A DNA stretch of 64,000 bases from Rotaria socialis (Eukaryota; Rotifera; Eurotatoria; Philodinida; Philodinidae), in NCBI GenBank assembly GCA_905331475.1, contig CAJNYU010001571.1, forward strand, positions 173,010 to 237,009. Reading direction: 5' to 3'. Under the pieces are notes generated by a model. It searched no databases. It saw only the letters and a program-made list of their open reading frames with translations, and was not told where the DNA came from. Every line of letters starts with the position of its first letter. Position 1 is the stretch's first letter. This document shows, piece by piece, positions 38,550 through 51,197 of the stretch. The translations under genes were made by a program, and so were the position numbers.

Positions 38550-41092
38550 ATGAATCCTATCAATAGGCTCCCTTTACAAGGAGTTAAAGTTCTTGATTTA
38601 ACACGTGTTTTAGCTGGTGAGATTCATGTTTGTCGACTTCTTTGATTAATCATTTCTGCAAATTCTAAGGACCGTTCGGTAGTATGATATTGGCTGATTA
38701 CGGTGCAGATGTAATTAAAGTTGAAAAACCAGGTAGATAAAAACGATATACATGCTTTTATCAAGTTTTATTCTGAAGGCCAGGGTGATGATACACGAAC
38801 ATGGGGACCGCCTTATGTCGAAGATCAGAGTGCATATTTTTTAAGTATCAATCGAAATAAGCAAAGCATTGCTGTTGATATGAGTCGTAAACAAGGTCAA
38901 ACAATTATTCGTGAGGTAATTTTTGTTGAATTGAAATGTTTACAAAAATTCATGATTTTTATTTAATTAGTTAGCTAGAAAAAGTGATGTTGTAATGGAA
39001 AATTATTTACCTGGGCAATTAAAGAAATTCGGTCTCGAATACAAAGATCTTCAATTGATTAATGATAGACTTATCTATTGTTCAATAACAGGTGCGATAT
39101 AGAACTTTTATTTTTCTTATATTTTACTAATAATCAACATTATTTTAGGTTATGGAAGTCAAGGTCCCTATTCAAGAAGACCAGGCTATGATTTAATTAT
39201 TCAAGCATTAGGTGGCATGATGAGTATCACTGGAAGTTCAGTAAGATTTTATTTTGTTTTTATTTGCATAAATCATGTAGTTGTTATTGATGTATAAATT
39301 AAAAGTAGTTCCTAGGAACCTGTCAAAGTTGGTGTTGCTGTGATTGATATGGCTACGGGTTTATCGAGTGTTGGAGCTATTACTGCTGCTTTGTATCAAC
39401 GTGAAAAAACTGGTAAAGGAACAAAAATTGAATGTTCTTTACTTGAAACTCAAGTACGTAAAAATTCTACAGACTAAGACAAGAGTATTTGACTACTCCA
39501 TAAATCAAAATATTACTTTATGATATGAAACCGATATATTGAAGTGATTATTGACACATGTTCTTTCTCTTGTGAAAAACATCAGCTCCGTATAACACCG
39601 AAGACAAGATGATCATATGTCTACTTTATTATCGTTAAAATCCATAACATTAGTCAATATCATTCTCGTGAAAAATATTCTCAATATTAAAATTCAGTAT
39701 CTGTTTTTCAACAAACGGTTTCTTAACGAGACGATAATATCTCAGTTATTATTGATGAAATTCGTGCTAAGGATAATTACGGATGTGGTATGTATTTGGA
39801 AAGACATATTGTTCAGAAAAATTTGTGTTAACATGTTCCAACTAGTGATATCTAAATCATATAATTTCAGTGAATATGACCTGTCAGAAGACAAGTTACC
39901 GCTTGCAATGAAAGTTCATTGTCATACTCTTACATGTAAAATTTGAGTTCTTTATCTTAACAAAAAGATCCAGCTTCATGTAGGCAACATCTATTATCTG
40001 AAAATATATACTAATATCTAAATGGAAAAATGATGTTTTCTTTTTCATGTTTTCAGCTTTCTCTTCTATCACATATTGCTGCCAATTATTTGAATGGTGG
40101 TTGGGAAGCTCAACGTCATGGTACAGCTCATGCATCTATTGTTCCTTATCAGGCTTTTATATGTCAAGATGGTGAACGAATAATTGTCGGAGCTGCCAAT
40201 GATCAATTTTTTCATGAGCTCTGTTCAGTTAGTTATATTTTAATCGTTTAAAATGCAATCTCAATTTATATTCTACTGTATGTGCATTTATAGATTGTTA
40301 ATTTACCAGAACTTACAACGGATGATCTATTTAAAACTAATAAACTTCGTGTAACGAATAGAAAAAGCTTAATTTCCATTTTATCAAAAAAGTAAAATTT
40401 ATTTTATCTAGAAATCAATTGTTTTTTCTATTATTTTGATTAATAGATTTTTAGAAAAACCTTTAGCTGAATGGATTGAACTCTTTCAAAAAGCAAATAA
40501 AATTCCTTATGGCCCAATCAATGATATGAAAGGTGTTTTTGAAAATGAACAAGTAAATTTAGCATAAACACATGTGAGTTTAATACGAACTTTAAAGATT
40601 TCTTTATTTAGGTCACTTTTCTAAAACAAGTACTAGAAATGAAAAATCCAAATAGAAATAAGCCAGTCCGAATTGTTGGTAATTATAGTTTCATATTTAT
40701 GTTTGTATACGAAAGATTTGACTGTAAACAAATAATAAATTTTTCGAATTGATTTATTATTTAGTCAATTTATTTGATATACAACTTTTTTTGACGTGAA
40801 TCCTTCTCCTAATTTCATTCCATATTATTGTATTTGAATCTTTAAATCGTTTCAAAGTTTAAAAGATAACTTCAATCCATAATTCATGTCTTTCTCGATC
40901 GTTGAGTTGGGTTGAGAAAAATACTTTTTATTTTTAGGTCCATCAGCGAATTTTGAAAATATTGAAAAATCAGCAATGCTTCGTCGTGCTGCACCATTAC
41001 TTGGTGAACATACTCGTTCAATTCTTCAGACTGAACTTGGATATACAGATGAAAACATCGATAAACTTATTCAAGATAAAATTATTCAATAA
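38550..41092 (+). CDS. SUGCT: Class III CoA-transferase, SUGCT-like (succinyl-CoA:glutarate CoA-transferase)
   Basis: About ten exons; all junctions that I traced are in phase. Class III transferases move CoA between carboxylic acids through an aspartyl-CoA anhydride; SUGCT is mitochondrial and turns glutarate into glutaryl-CoA. Seen: [20 protein letters not shown] at the start; [55 protein letters not shown]; and [10 protein letters not shown], where the Asp is in the catalytic position. The C-terminal half carries [13 protein letters not shown] and IPYGPINDM, ending at TAA 41090-41092. The strong [10 protein letters not shown] match favours SUGCT over other CAIB/BAIF relatives. A 600-bp intron (about 39455-40054) shows no conserved exon. 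An acceptor-like ACATAG lies 13 nt before the ATG. No obvious long mitochondrial presequence is seen. Confidence 0.87.
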
Positions 41093-41421
41093 CTTAATTT
41101 GTACATCATATATTCTTTGTGTTTAAGAAGTTCGAAAAACATGAAAATGAAAAGGCATACAATAGAAAATAAAATTCGACACAAACGAATTTTTTCTGTT
41201 TTCTTACAGATGACATAGGCAAAGCTTTGTACAGTATAACATCAGTATCAAAAATCAATCTTACAAATAGAAATTGTCAATCGAAATGAATGAAGAAGAA
41301 GAAGAAATAAAATGAAGTATTCGCTTCGTTTTTGTTGTTGTCTATTTACATCTTATATACAAAACTCGAGAAAAAACAACAAAGCAAAAAACTATCACAC
41401 TTGAGAAAAAAGCAGTGCTGT

Positions 41422-44400
41422 TTAACATTGCGATTCGTTATTTTGATCTTCGCTGATATTTTCTAGATCTTCATATTCACCATGTTTATATTTATGTCGT
41501 AACTAAAAGAAAACGATTTCATTGGAAGATTAAAAACAAATGATGCCTTTTAAAATGTGTTTTACTTCGTGCATAAATAAACATGACACATTCATATCCA
41601 ATTGTGCTGCACCTGGTAAACCTTGTATTGATGCTAAGGAGCCCATAAAAGAATTTGGATCAGACATATCAAACATTTGTGTATGAATTCTATAAAAAAG
41701 ATAATGAATAAAAGCTAGAAATCAATCGATTGAAAACAAGTTTCTACTTTGAAAGAACACCATATTGTGCCGAACTTCGATAAGGTAAATCTGCTTTTGA
41801 CACACCACCATTTAGAAAACTGTTTTGTATTATTGAAGCATTCGGTGGAACTGGTACAGTTGTATGTGATGGAGTGTATGAGCTTGTATTCATCAATGGT
41901 TTCGAAAAAATTGAACGATTATTTAATGATGTTGTAGCTAAAATAAATCGAAGATTTTTCCTTCAAAATCTAAGCTACGATAAACATATGGAAAGAGAGC
42001 CTATTTTTCACTATGAACGTTTCTGTAGGTGTGCAAACTAAAATCATTGGAAGAGCATGTGAAACTAAAAATGTCTGGTTTCATGAGTTACACTTTTATA
42101 CTGTTATATAAAAAAGAACATTTGTTGAACTTGCTACAGATTTCATTTATATGAAAACAAAGAATTTCGAATATAAAAATTGGCGTTTTTGTTTTGGTCA
42201 TAAATATCATCGGAAAAATAGCAAAGTATAGTTTTAAAAGAACCTATAAATCTCATGCGATATGAATGCACATGACTCTAGATTGGATTTTGAAGAGGAT
42301 TTCAACAGAAATAAATGACGTACATAGAGGATCACTGTAAAAACTTTGTTGAGTTTGAAGATTTTGCATATCATTCATTGACTGTTGAAGTACTGATGAT
42401 CCATGCATATTTTCAACGGCTGTCAAAAAATATAATTAAATATAAATTGTTTCAGTCAAGAAAAATTAGCCAAACCTCGTTCTTGAATTTTTCCTAAATA
42501 CGCTTCACATTGTTTAGACATTTGCCAATTAGGATTTGTATGATGAAAATGCATTAATGATAATTCAAGTTTTCCATCATTAGTTATGCCACCATCAGTA
42601 TTCGAAGGTGATTTTGGACGTGTAGGTACAAACCACTAAAGGAAGAAAAGAAATTCTAATAGAGCAAAATCTAGCAAGTCAACATTTACTTTCAAATCTC
42701 CATGTTTTGTGATATCTAATTGAGCAAAGCTACAAACATCACCAACACCTTGTACATCAACTGTAAAATTGCGTAAGAAATCAATGATTTGTAAAGATTT
42801 ACGACGGAATTGAAAGCATAATACGAGTGGTGTTACAAATGCACTGAGAAGTTCTTCAAGAAAATAAACCTGAAATAAAAAGAACATTTTCGTAAGAAAA
42901 AAGTGAATTAGTCTAATTTTATGCGTATAAAAATACAGTGAAATGCTAAAGTGATATATCATATATGAAAGACATTCACGTTTATTTTGTTATCGATTCT
43001 GAAAAATCGTACAATTTAAAAGTGCAGAAAATTATGCTAAATATTTTACTGTTATCATAAACAAGCCAAAGTAATCATGAAAATTTCGGTGTGAAAATTT
43101 TGAAAAAGAAAACCTCAAATACAATGGCATGGATCTTCATTCAAATGCAAATCAACAATTTGAAGTATATCTTTGAATTCTATTTCTTATTTAAAAAATT
43201 ATCAATAGACATACATATTTTAATTGAAACATTTGTCCGAATTCAGCTTGAACATAATCTGTGTGTCCATGATCTTTCCATGAATCTGGTTGATAGTGAA
43301 CTTGTGCCAGAACAAGTTGTAACATTTGCTCTGGATCGAATACTGCGTGCTGTATTATAAAAAAAAAACATTTTTCTTAAAACAATTCTTTATCGTTCGG
43401 TTTTACTTCATCAGGTATTAATGATCGACAAACGCCAACAACAACACCGAGACTAGTCATTACTGTTAACATATGTTCAACATTAAGAACATCTTCATCA
43501 TAAATTGTTAATAAGACTAAAACGGCTAATATAGCGCCAGAAGCAAAGCTAATAAATCTAAAGAAATATAAATATAAAATTTAGCAATGAACTCAATCTT
43601 ATTTTCTTATGTTTTTAAAATTTCTACTTTGCCGTTTCAACAATACTATAATTAACAAATGAATTCATATAAGCAATGGCTGGTTTATAACCACGATTTA
43701 GCCGTTGATTAAGTGAATGATCAAGCTCATTGAAATGTCGTAGATAGAGTCGACCATAATTACTCCAACGACGACTACCCAATACACCTGGTTCACGTCG
43801 TACCAACTTAGAAAATGTACGAAATGGTTTATTTGATTAGATAATTGGATAAGTTATATTTTTACCTCAGTATAACCATAAAATAAATTTAATACTTGCC
43901 AAATAAATATAAATGGTGACAAAAGTAAATTTGCAAGACCATACAGTAAAATAAAAGTTGACAATCTAAATATAGTTTCATTTATCAAGATATACAATTG
44001 AATCTATAAATTTACTGTTTAGCTAATTTTTGGCGTTGACTATGAACTTTATATTCTTGTCGTAAATGCCAACGTTCATCGAATGGTGCATATGGACCCC
44101 CTAAATGTATTCAAATTTTTTATTACAATGCAATATCATTGAAATTAATATATGAATGTTATAGACGTAGGTAAAGATTCAACTCTTATCTCTAGTGTAT
44201 TTATTCATTTATAAGTCTACAAAGAAAATTCTGACATAGACAATTAGAATCAAGATCCAATATTTCATCCAATAGGTATTCAAATATTTTTTCTTTGTTT
44301 CACAGTATTTCATTGAGACTAGAAATATCTTTAAAATTTCTGCTGATTAGCATATTTTCACATTTGTCGAGTGTTCAAGCCTCAGATGGATTTCTTACTG

Positions 44401-45898
44401 CATCATGTCTGTATCACTGGATTGTTTTTTTCCCCGATACTCAATATCTTAACTTCAGGATATTCGTGTCGACTGCAACTATAAATGAGTAAAGTATCAC
44501 GTTGAAATTTTCTTTTGCAGTATGCATCAAAAGATGGATTTACAACTTAGAAAATGAATTGAAATGCGACCCACAAGTCTATAGCGAAGAATCATTTTAG
44601 AGTTTTATTAGTCTGACTGAGACCTTTTTCTTAAGGATTAGCGTCAACTACTCTCAAATCAAAGTTGTCACTTAAAACTACTGTGAATAAAACATTGAGA
44701 TAGCTTTACAATAGTCTACAAATCGAGAACTAGACCAAAAATATGTAAAAACAAATAGTTTTTGTTAGAATTTCAAACGATTAGTTAATTATTAATAAAA
44801 AGAATTTATCATTCAATTGCATTTAACAAACTTACAAAATAGTACTAAACGCAGATTGAACTTGAAACCGGTCGTAAATGATATTCTAAAATTGATTGAA
44901 TGAGAAAGAAAATGATTAGAAAAATAATCGACAACATACATATCACCAAGTATTGGTAAATGAATTCTTGGTGGTAAAATTCCTTTATTCACCATAGCCA
45001 CTTCATAATTTTTAAAGCGTAATAATCGATTGTGAATATCTAGTTCTGTTAAATTTAATTTATGTATACACAAATGATGTGTTCGTTGAGCAAGTAATAA
45101 TCTTTGTTGAACTTCATGCCAAGTCATATTAGATAGATCATTCTACAAGAGAACGCTCTCAAAGAGAAAACATATATTGAGATGATATTCTATACCGGTT
45201 TAATATCCAAAGCTTGAATATAAAATGCTCGAATATTATAATATGAAATCAGATTGTACAGAGCTCGTGAAAAACGATAAAGCCAATAGATTATAGAAAG
45301 TATTATGCATGAAGTTGTTAATAAATGCATACTAAATTTAGGAAAGAATAGAATAGACTTTTTATAATAAACTCAAAATTAACAATATACTGGCTGAGAC
45401 ACTGTTGAGGTGATTGAATAATGTCATCAAAATGTATCTTATGAGTTATATTTCTTGCTGATGGTGTTGAACGAAACAAAAGTGGATAATCAATACATTG
45501 GACAATTAAGACAGTAAATGAAACAATAAATATAAATTGTCTATTTCAATAAAAAATTGTCTAAATACATGAAAGAGAAAAATAATTTCATCGAACTTAC
45601 ACAAGACCGAATATTTCAGAAAGTATAATACAAAAAAACCCATGTTGTTGATGATATTGATATACACGTACAAAAAAATCATCCAGATCTTTTTGATGAC
45701 TCCATTGAGATTCTTTAAAAAACAAAAATAAAATTCGCTTATTGAGATATATAAGCGATTGATTTTTCTTTAATGTTCTTTACGTTTTTCACTATTATTT
45801 AGATCTTCTTCCGTATCGAATTGCATAAAAGGAGATAAACTTTGGTCTGGTACTTCGGCACCATCATTATCTTCATTAACAAGAGTTCGATAATCCAT
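41422..45898 (-). CDS. ATG9: ATG9, autophagy lipid scramblase
   Basis: About 15 exons. ATG9 is the multispanning protein of autophagy; it scrambles phospholipids in the growing phagophore membrane. Seen in order: a short acidic N-terminus; WSHQKDLDDFFVRVYQYHQ and HGFFCIILSEIFGLV; the helix exon near 45400-45560; MTWHEVQQRLLLAQ, then CIHKLNLTELDIHNRLLRF and NYEVAMVNKGILPPRI; REPGVLGSRRWSNYGRLYLR with HFNELDHSLNQRLNRGYKPA; then FLEELLSAFVTPLVLCF and IIDFLRNFTVDVQGVGDVCS with FAQLDITKHG. These are the diagnostic core segments. The C-terminal tail (to TAA at 41422-41424) is shorter than in vertebrate ATG9A. It is the last gene of a tight head-to-tail group, only 132 bp after METTL17. Confidence 0.95.
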
Positions 45899-46030
45899 TT
45901 GACAACTGTTCTTTAAAGTATTTTTTTTTGTTTTTCTTTTAAATATTATCTAAAAGTTATAACAATATGAAATCATAGAGATTATTTCTTTGTTTTTATC
46001 TCTGTATAACAACGTGTAAAACAAAAATAA

Positions 46031-49000
46031 CTAAGTTCTATAGGCTCGTCTCCGTCTTGGCGAAGAAATTATTTCATTTTCTTTATTTGTTGTTGATTTA
46101 TCTTCAATGACTTCAGCAGTTACTGGAAATATATCACCAGGTGCAGCATGATGTGATAAACGATGAAGACCACTGAAACAAACAAAAAATATTTAACTCA
46201 TAGACGCACAACTGTTTACAATAAAAAAAAGTATTCGTTTATTTTTAGATCATTAAAAGACTATCGAGTTAGATTCAGAATTATACGTAGCAGAATTACA
46301 TCAGTATGTCTTTATTGAAATTGGCACAAAATTCTCCATTATAAATGCAACAGCTCTAAATTTTTTCACGGATAATAAGACAAATGAAACACTATTCTGA
46401 AAAACTATTTTTCTAGAAATTTTGAAACGATAATATATTGATAATTGTCCAGTTATAATTCAATATAAAATTCTAGAAAACTATTCAAAAAAGAGCGGCA
46501 AATTTTGATTTTGAAGAATTGTTATTAGATGTAGTCGGAAGTCTTTAGGTAACCGAAAAACTTGTGAATATTTTGTCTTGAGATTTTCCCATCATAGACT
46601 ATGAATTAAACGGAAAATTACATACACGCCGTGTTTATTTTTTGATATAGGCACATTGACATATTCACCATTGGGGCAACAAAGTCGAACATGCTGATGA
46701 TTTTTACGGTCAATGATGGGTTCAATAACACGTGGCCATGTTCCATAAATATCTTTGAAAAAATATAATGTAAATGAGAGCAAGAAGCTTGTTTCTAATT
46801 TCACCATTTTTATCTCGTTCGCCTTTTCTAACGACAATATATGACATTTGAGCTATTTCAAAATTGGGTACATTCTATATCAGAAGAGAAAAACGAAAAT
46901 TAGTTTGTAACAAAAATTAAAAATAAATAAATGTTACTCGTTGAAGATCAAATATTTGTAATGGTCTAAATCGAGTTGCTATGCGACATGGAGTATTTAG
47001 CTGTGCTTTTGGGCAAGTCATATCGTGCGGACACTAAATTTCACACACAATTCAAATACTCCAAAGATAAATATTATTATATCGGAGTAATGTTGATTGT
47101 TACCGGTGAAAAAATATGTGCTGGAGAGTACCGTTTAGTAAATGATGAGTCATCATTTTCTTTCAACGATTCTTCATCATTCATTTCTTCAACATCATTC
47201 TTGTTAATCGTTTCGGCAGAAACAGCAATACGCTAAAAACAGACATCACACTATTGTAGAAGTTAAAATATACGACATCAATTTTATGTTTGCTCGTCAT
47301 ATCATCTGATCATATAGAAACAATGAGAATTAGCACGTGAGCCATAGAGAGATTGTTTCGTTGGTCTATTATGTAGTGATTCATGCAATTTGCTTTCTAT
47401 GATCTCTTTTGTTTTGTATAATTTACGATATATCCCCCATGTTGTTTACCATTTTCTTTCCGTATGTTCTCGCATAGTACAGGGTTGTTTTTTTGCAATA
47501 CGTCATCAACTTATCGTATTACAGCCTCAATTGCGCATTCGGGAAGAAACAAATCGATGCTATTTCTATTAGTAGAAAATAAGCAAGTGTTTGTTTTCTG
47601 TCCTTCATCAAAATCTCTTTTCTCTCCTATACAATCGAGTCCAACTTGTGTGCCACTTAACTATTAACTAAAAAAACATTTGACAATAATATTTTACAGA
47701 ACTTACATTTAAAATATTATCACGAGCTTCATTAATTGCTGTATAACCATGAATATTTCCGCGCTCAATAAGAATCTAAATTGAACCGTTGAATAAAATT
47801 AATTTTCTTCAAAAAGATAAAACAATTACTAGAAAACCACCAGGTTTAACATTATACCACAAAGATTGAACAGCTTTCAAACGTTCAAAACGATTCTCAA
47901 ATTCAAATAACGTATGATCAGCAACAACTAAATCGAATACATTCTGAAAGAGAAATAGATTCATTATTTTGCAAAACGAGTTCTTTTGCGAAAAGATGGC
48001 CGGATCAAAAATGTTTCTAAAACTTTCATCTTACAGAAAAAAAAATGCCTTTAAAAGATTAACAGTGTCAATAACTTATTTTGTTACAAACTGTACTCAT
48101 TATGAAAACCATTGTAAATTGTAAAACATAATACATCCATTTCAATTTTTATCAAAACAACAAAGAGAAGCCTTTGGTACAATGATTCTCATTCACGCAA
48201 CATAGATAAAAGCTCGCTCAAGTACATTTTTATTTCTTATCGAAATATAAATTTTCTATACGATAAATTTATTTTAAAAAATGTTTTACTCTTCAAAAAA
48301 TCTATTTCCAATTGGAATTAAATCATTCCTGTTGTTCAAGATTTTTTTTAGAATTAATTCTAACTGTTACTCTTGAGAAAAAAATAGTTATAAATAAAAT
48401 TCATTTCTTCACTAATCCCCTAGTAACTTACTTCACGTCCATGTGGCATAAATTGTCGATAGACAACACCATGCACGAGTGGTGTTTTATTCGGTTGACC
48501 TTTCTGTAATATCAATTGAGATAGTTCATTCATTTCACGTGCTTTATCAACATTGAGAATTTCAGCAAATGTTTGTTTACCCCATACATGCATGGCTGCC
48601 CTTTAAATAAAAATAAAATAAAATACGAACTCATAGATAAACTTACCACATAACAGAACCAACACCAGATCCGAAATCGAATAAACGAACCGGTAGAAAA
48701 TCTCGTTCTCTTTTTTTAATCTAAATAATTTCTTTCTCCAAATTCTGATGATTTACTTTAAATAAGGTTACCTCATTGAAAATTTGCGAAAGCATAGCAT
48801 AATGTGATGCGAAATTAGTTGCCAAATATATTTTTGATTTGTATTCATCGAAGCTAACATTTACAAAATAAATTCTTTTTCTGTAGGTATTCAATATTTT
48901 ACCTTAATGGTTGCCAACGGTAAATTGAGGATTTTAATCGTTTGACTAATTCATGTTGTCGTTTGAGATTTATTTCTTCACGCTGTTCAGGACTCAATGC

Positions 49001-49553
49001 TAATGTATTCATTCGTGCTTAAAATAAAACCAAAGTAGATATTAGAAGAAGAAAATTTTCTATAGAGACTTACGTTCAGTATCGATTAAATTTTGTATAA
49101 CATTTTGTGCTATAGTTTGTAATTCGCGTTGTTCCATTGGTAAGTGTCGTTCAGCTAAATGATCTGCAAGTAATTTCATGTCTACTTTAAGCCGTTGCGG
49201 TTCAATGTCTATCAGCAAATAATAATAGTAATCCAATGATTGTTAGTGAATAACAAAAACAGCAATAATATTCGTACCAGATAGAACGGTATTAATTGTT
49301 TCTTCAAGTTGTTTTGGTAATACATTTTTATGATAAAATTTTCCTTTATGCTCTTTAAAGAAAGCTGATTTTGTACTATCAGATGTTAATTGTTTATTAA
49401 CTTCTGAATCAAGTTCCAGTCGAACATTTCGTGGAAGATTTTGAACAAACTATATGAGCATCATTTAGAAGGGTTTTTACAACGAAAACGATTATCACTC
49501 ACTCGACGTGAAACATAATTAACAGTTGACAAAGAATGCCGAGAGAGAATCAT
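46031..49553 (-). CDS. METTL17: METTL17, mitochondrial ribosome small-subunit assembly factor (Rsm22 family)
   Basis: About 12 exons. METTL17 is a SAM-fold protein that helps assemble the mitochondrial small ribosomal subunit and carries an Fe-S cluster. The N-terminus from ATG 49553 is rich in Arg/Ser/Leu (MILSRHSLSTVNYVSRRF), fitting a mitochondrial presequence. Later LFDFGSGVGSVMWA (about 48650-48700) is the SAM-binding motif I, and VFDLVVADHTLFEF is the post-I strand. VLIERGNIHGYTAINEARD-type sequence is conserved near 47710-47770. FSPCPHDMTCPK plus TPC and CCPNG give the clustered cysteines of the Fe-S site. The stop is TAG 46031-46033, after an Arg-rich end. An acceptor AG touches the ATG (49554-49555), and UBE2G2 ends 96 bp upstream. 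Confidence 0.92.
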
Positions 49554-49555
49554 CT
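49554..49555 (-). promoter_or_regulatory. Splice-acceptor AG abutting the METTL17 ATG
   Basis: Minus strand GTCACTTTAG then ATG. A second strong acceptor, TTTTATTTACAG, lies about 37 nt further upstream. The UBE2G2 stop is so close that a separate promoter and UTR have little room. Confidence 0.5.
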
Positions 49556-49649
49556 AAAGTGACAAAGTTCCTATTGCAAATTTTACTGTAAATAAAAGAA
49601 ATGAATTGAAAATCCACAAGAAAAAAAACGACAAAAACACACAAATGAA

Positions 49650-51087
49650 TTAAAGTCCTAGTGTTTTTCGAACACAACGTTTTGCTGTTTCATCGAATTT
49701 TTCACGATTTTCTCGGAACATTTTTGCAGCATCAACATTTGCTGGACTTGCTTCATTAGGTTCTATGAAAAATAAAGCATACAAATTCATGATTAACATT
49801 AAACGATGTTTACCAGCGAGTAAAGAAACAACGGAGAGTAAAATCTTTTCAATACTTTGTACAGGACTCCAGCGTTCAGCACTTGTTTCATAACCCTAAA
49901 AGCAATATTCAGTTAAAATAAATCGACTTAAATTAGAGTTTATCTGGTTCAGATATTATGAGATAGATTTCTAAATGGTTTGTAGAGATCCAGTACCAGT
50001 TCTACCTATTATACCAATATCTGAATTCATTTCATACCAACTACATTGGTATATAACCTTTTTTAAAGTGTCTATTTCATTGTAAATTAACTAAATGTAT
50101 GTAGTGTTCAGTAAACTACGATAGTGAATTCTTAGCCTGATATAAAACCTTTTGATCCAGTGGGTTCGAATAGATTTTTTTTACGTGATAAACTCAGACC
50201 TAGGCATTCATAAGGCAAATGCTTATGTTTAAACATAAAATTTATTAAGTATTACAATACGAACGAGAGCAAGTGAACTTATCTCGGCCGTTTAAATATG
50301 TTTCAGACATGTTTAGTGGCAGAATAGAATTCTCTAGAGTGTATTTCGAGATAAAATTAAGAAAAATGACTTGTTACTGTATCTGTCTTCGAATCTAAAA
50401 ATAAAAACCGTACACTTGTATATGCCTTATTACCATCATTTCAAAAGAAACATCAAGTTTCGACAGTTTTCCGCAAGAAATGCCTAATGAAATTTTGATT
50501 AACTGCTACTAACTTCTTTAGTGATGAACACGATAAGTCACAGGTAGGTGCTATTCAGTAAATAATGTAATATATAAATATAATGACATTGACTAAAGAT
50601 ATCTATTTTCGCTTACCATTGGATCATCACCAGGCGCATGTAAGATTGATATACATACTCTACCATCAGGATACACTAATTAAGAAAATATGACAATAAC
50701 TAAATCATTAATTTTCATTTTCCTACCGTTCGGATGAAAAATTTCACTAACAAATTTCATTTTAGGTGGACTTAGTGGATAATCGCTTGGGAAATGAAGA
50801 CGAGTGGCAAAAACTCCAAATTCAAATGGTGTACCATTAGGTCCTCTATTTAATTAAATAAAAGACAAAACTCCATGAAACATAGTCTTGTTATACAAAC
50901 GTAATGAGTGCCTCCCATTCAAAAAAATTTTCGTCGCTAATTGGTCCAGCTAAAATTCCATCTGGTGGATTGTTTGTTAGTTCTACAATAATAGAATAAA
51001 TTAACAAGAAGATTTTCTCTTCATTTTCTAACGAAAATTCTTACGTTTATATTCAGCTATTAAACGTCGTAATGCCGAACCGGCCAT
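49650..51087 (-). CDS. UBE2G2: UBE2G2 (Ubc7-type) ubiquitin-conjugating enzyme E2
   Basis: Five or six exons, about 165 residues. UBE2G2/Ubc7 is the ER-associated-degradation E2 that builds Lys48 chains with gp78 or HRD1. The sequence is close to the human protein throughout: MAGSALRRLIAEYKR; FFEWEALI; YPLSPPKMKFVSEIFHPN; then YPDGRVCISILHAPGDDPMG, holding the catalytic Cys and the acidic loop typical of Ubc7/Cdc34. SAERWSPVQSIEKILLSVVS follows, and the end is RKTLGL with stop at 49650. The intron at about 49898-50617 is long (700 bp). The ATG (51085-51087) directly follows an acceptor AG. Head-to-tail spacing is 110 bp from MRPL10 and 96 bp to METTL17. Confidence 0.96.
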
Positions 51088-51089
51088 CT
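51088..51089 (-). promoter_or_regulatory. Splice-acceptor AG abutting the UBE2G2 ATG
   Basis: Minus strand GGATATTTTCAG then ATG, with a T-rich tract upstream that runs back to the MRPL10 stop. The preferred reading is a trans-splice acceptor of an internal operon gene. Confidence 0.5.
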
Positions 51090-51197
51090 GAAAATATCCT
51101 AAGAAGTAACAATTGAAAAAAGGACAAAAAAAACTTCATTTTATCTTTTCTTTTTTTTTCTCGTAAAGAAACAAAAACAAAATGTATAATAAACAAA

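Noticed and set aside
39617-39946. Open frame in a 600-bp SUGCT intron
   Set aside because: It has no similarity to anything recognised, and the flanking SUGCT exons join in phase without it.
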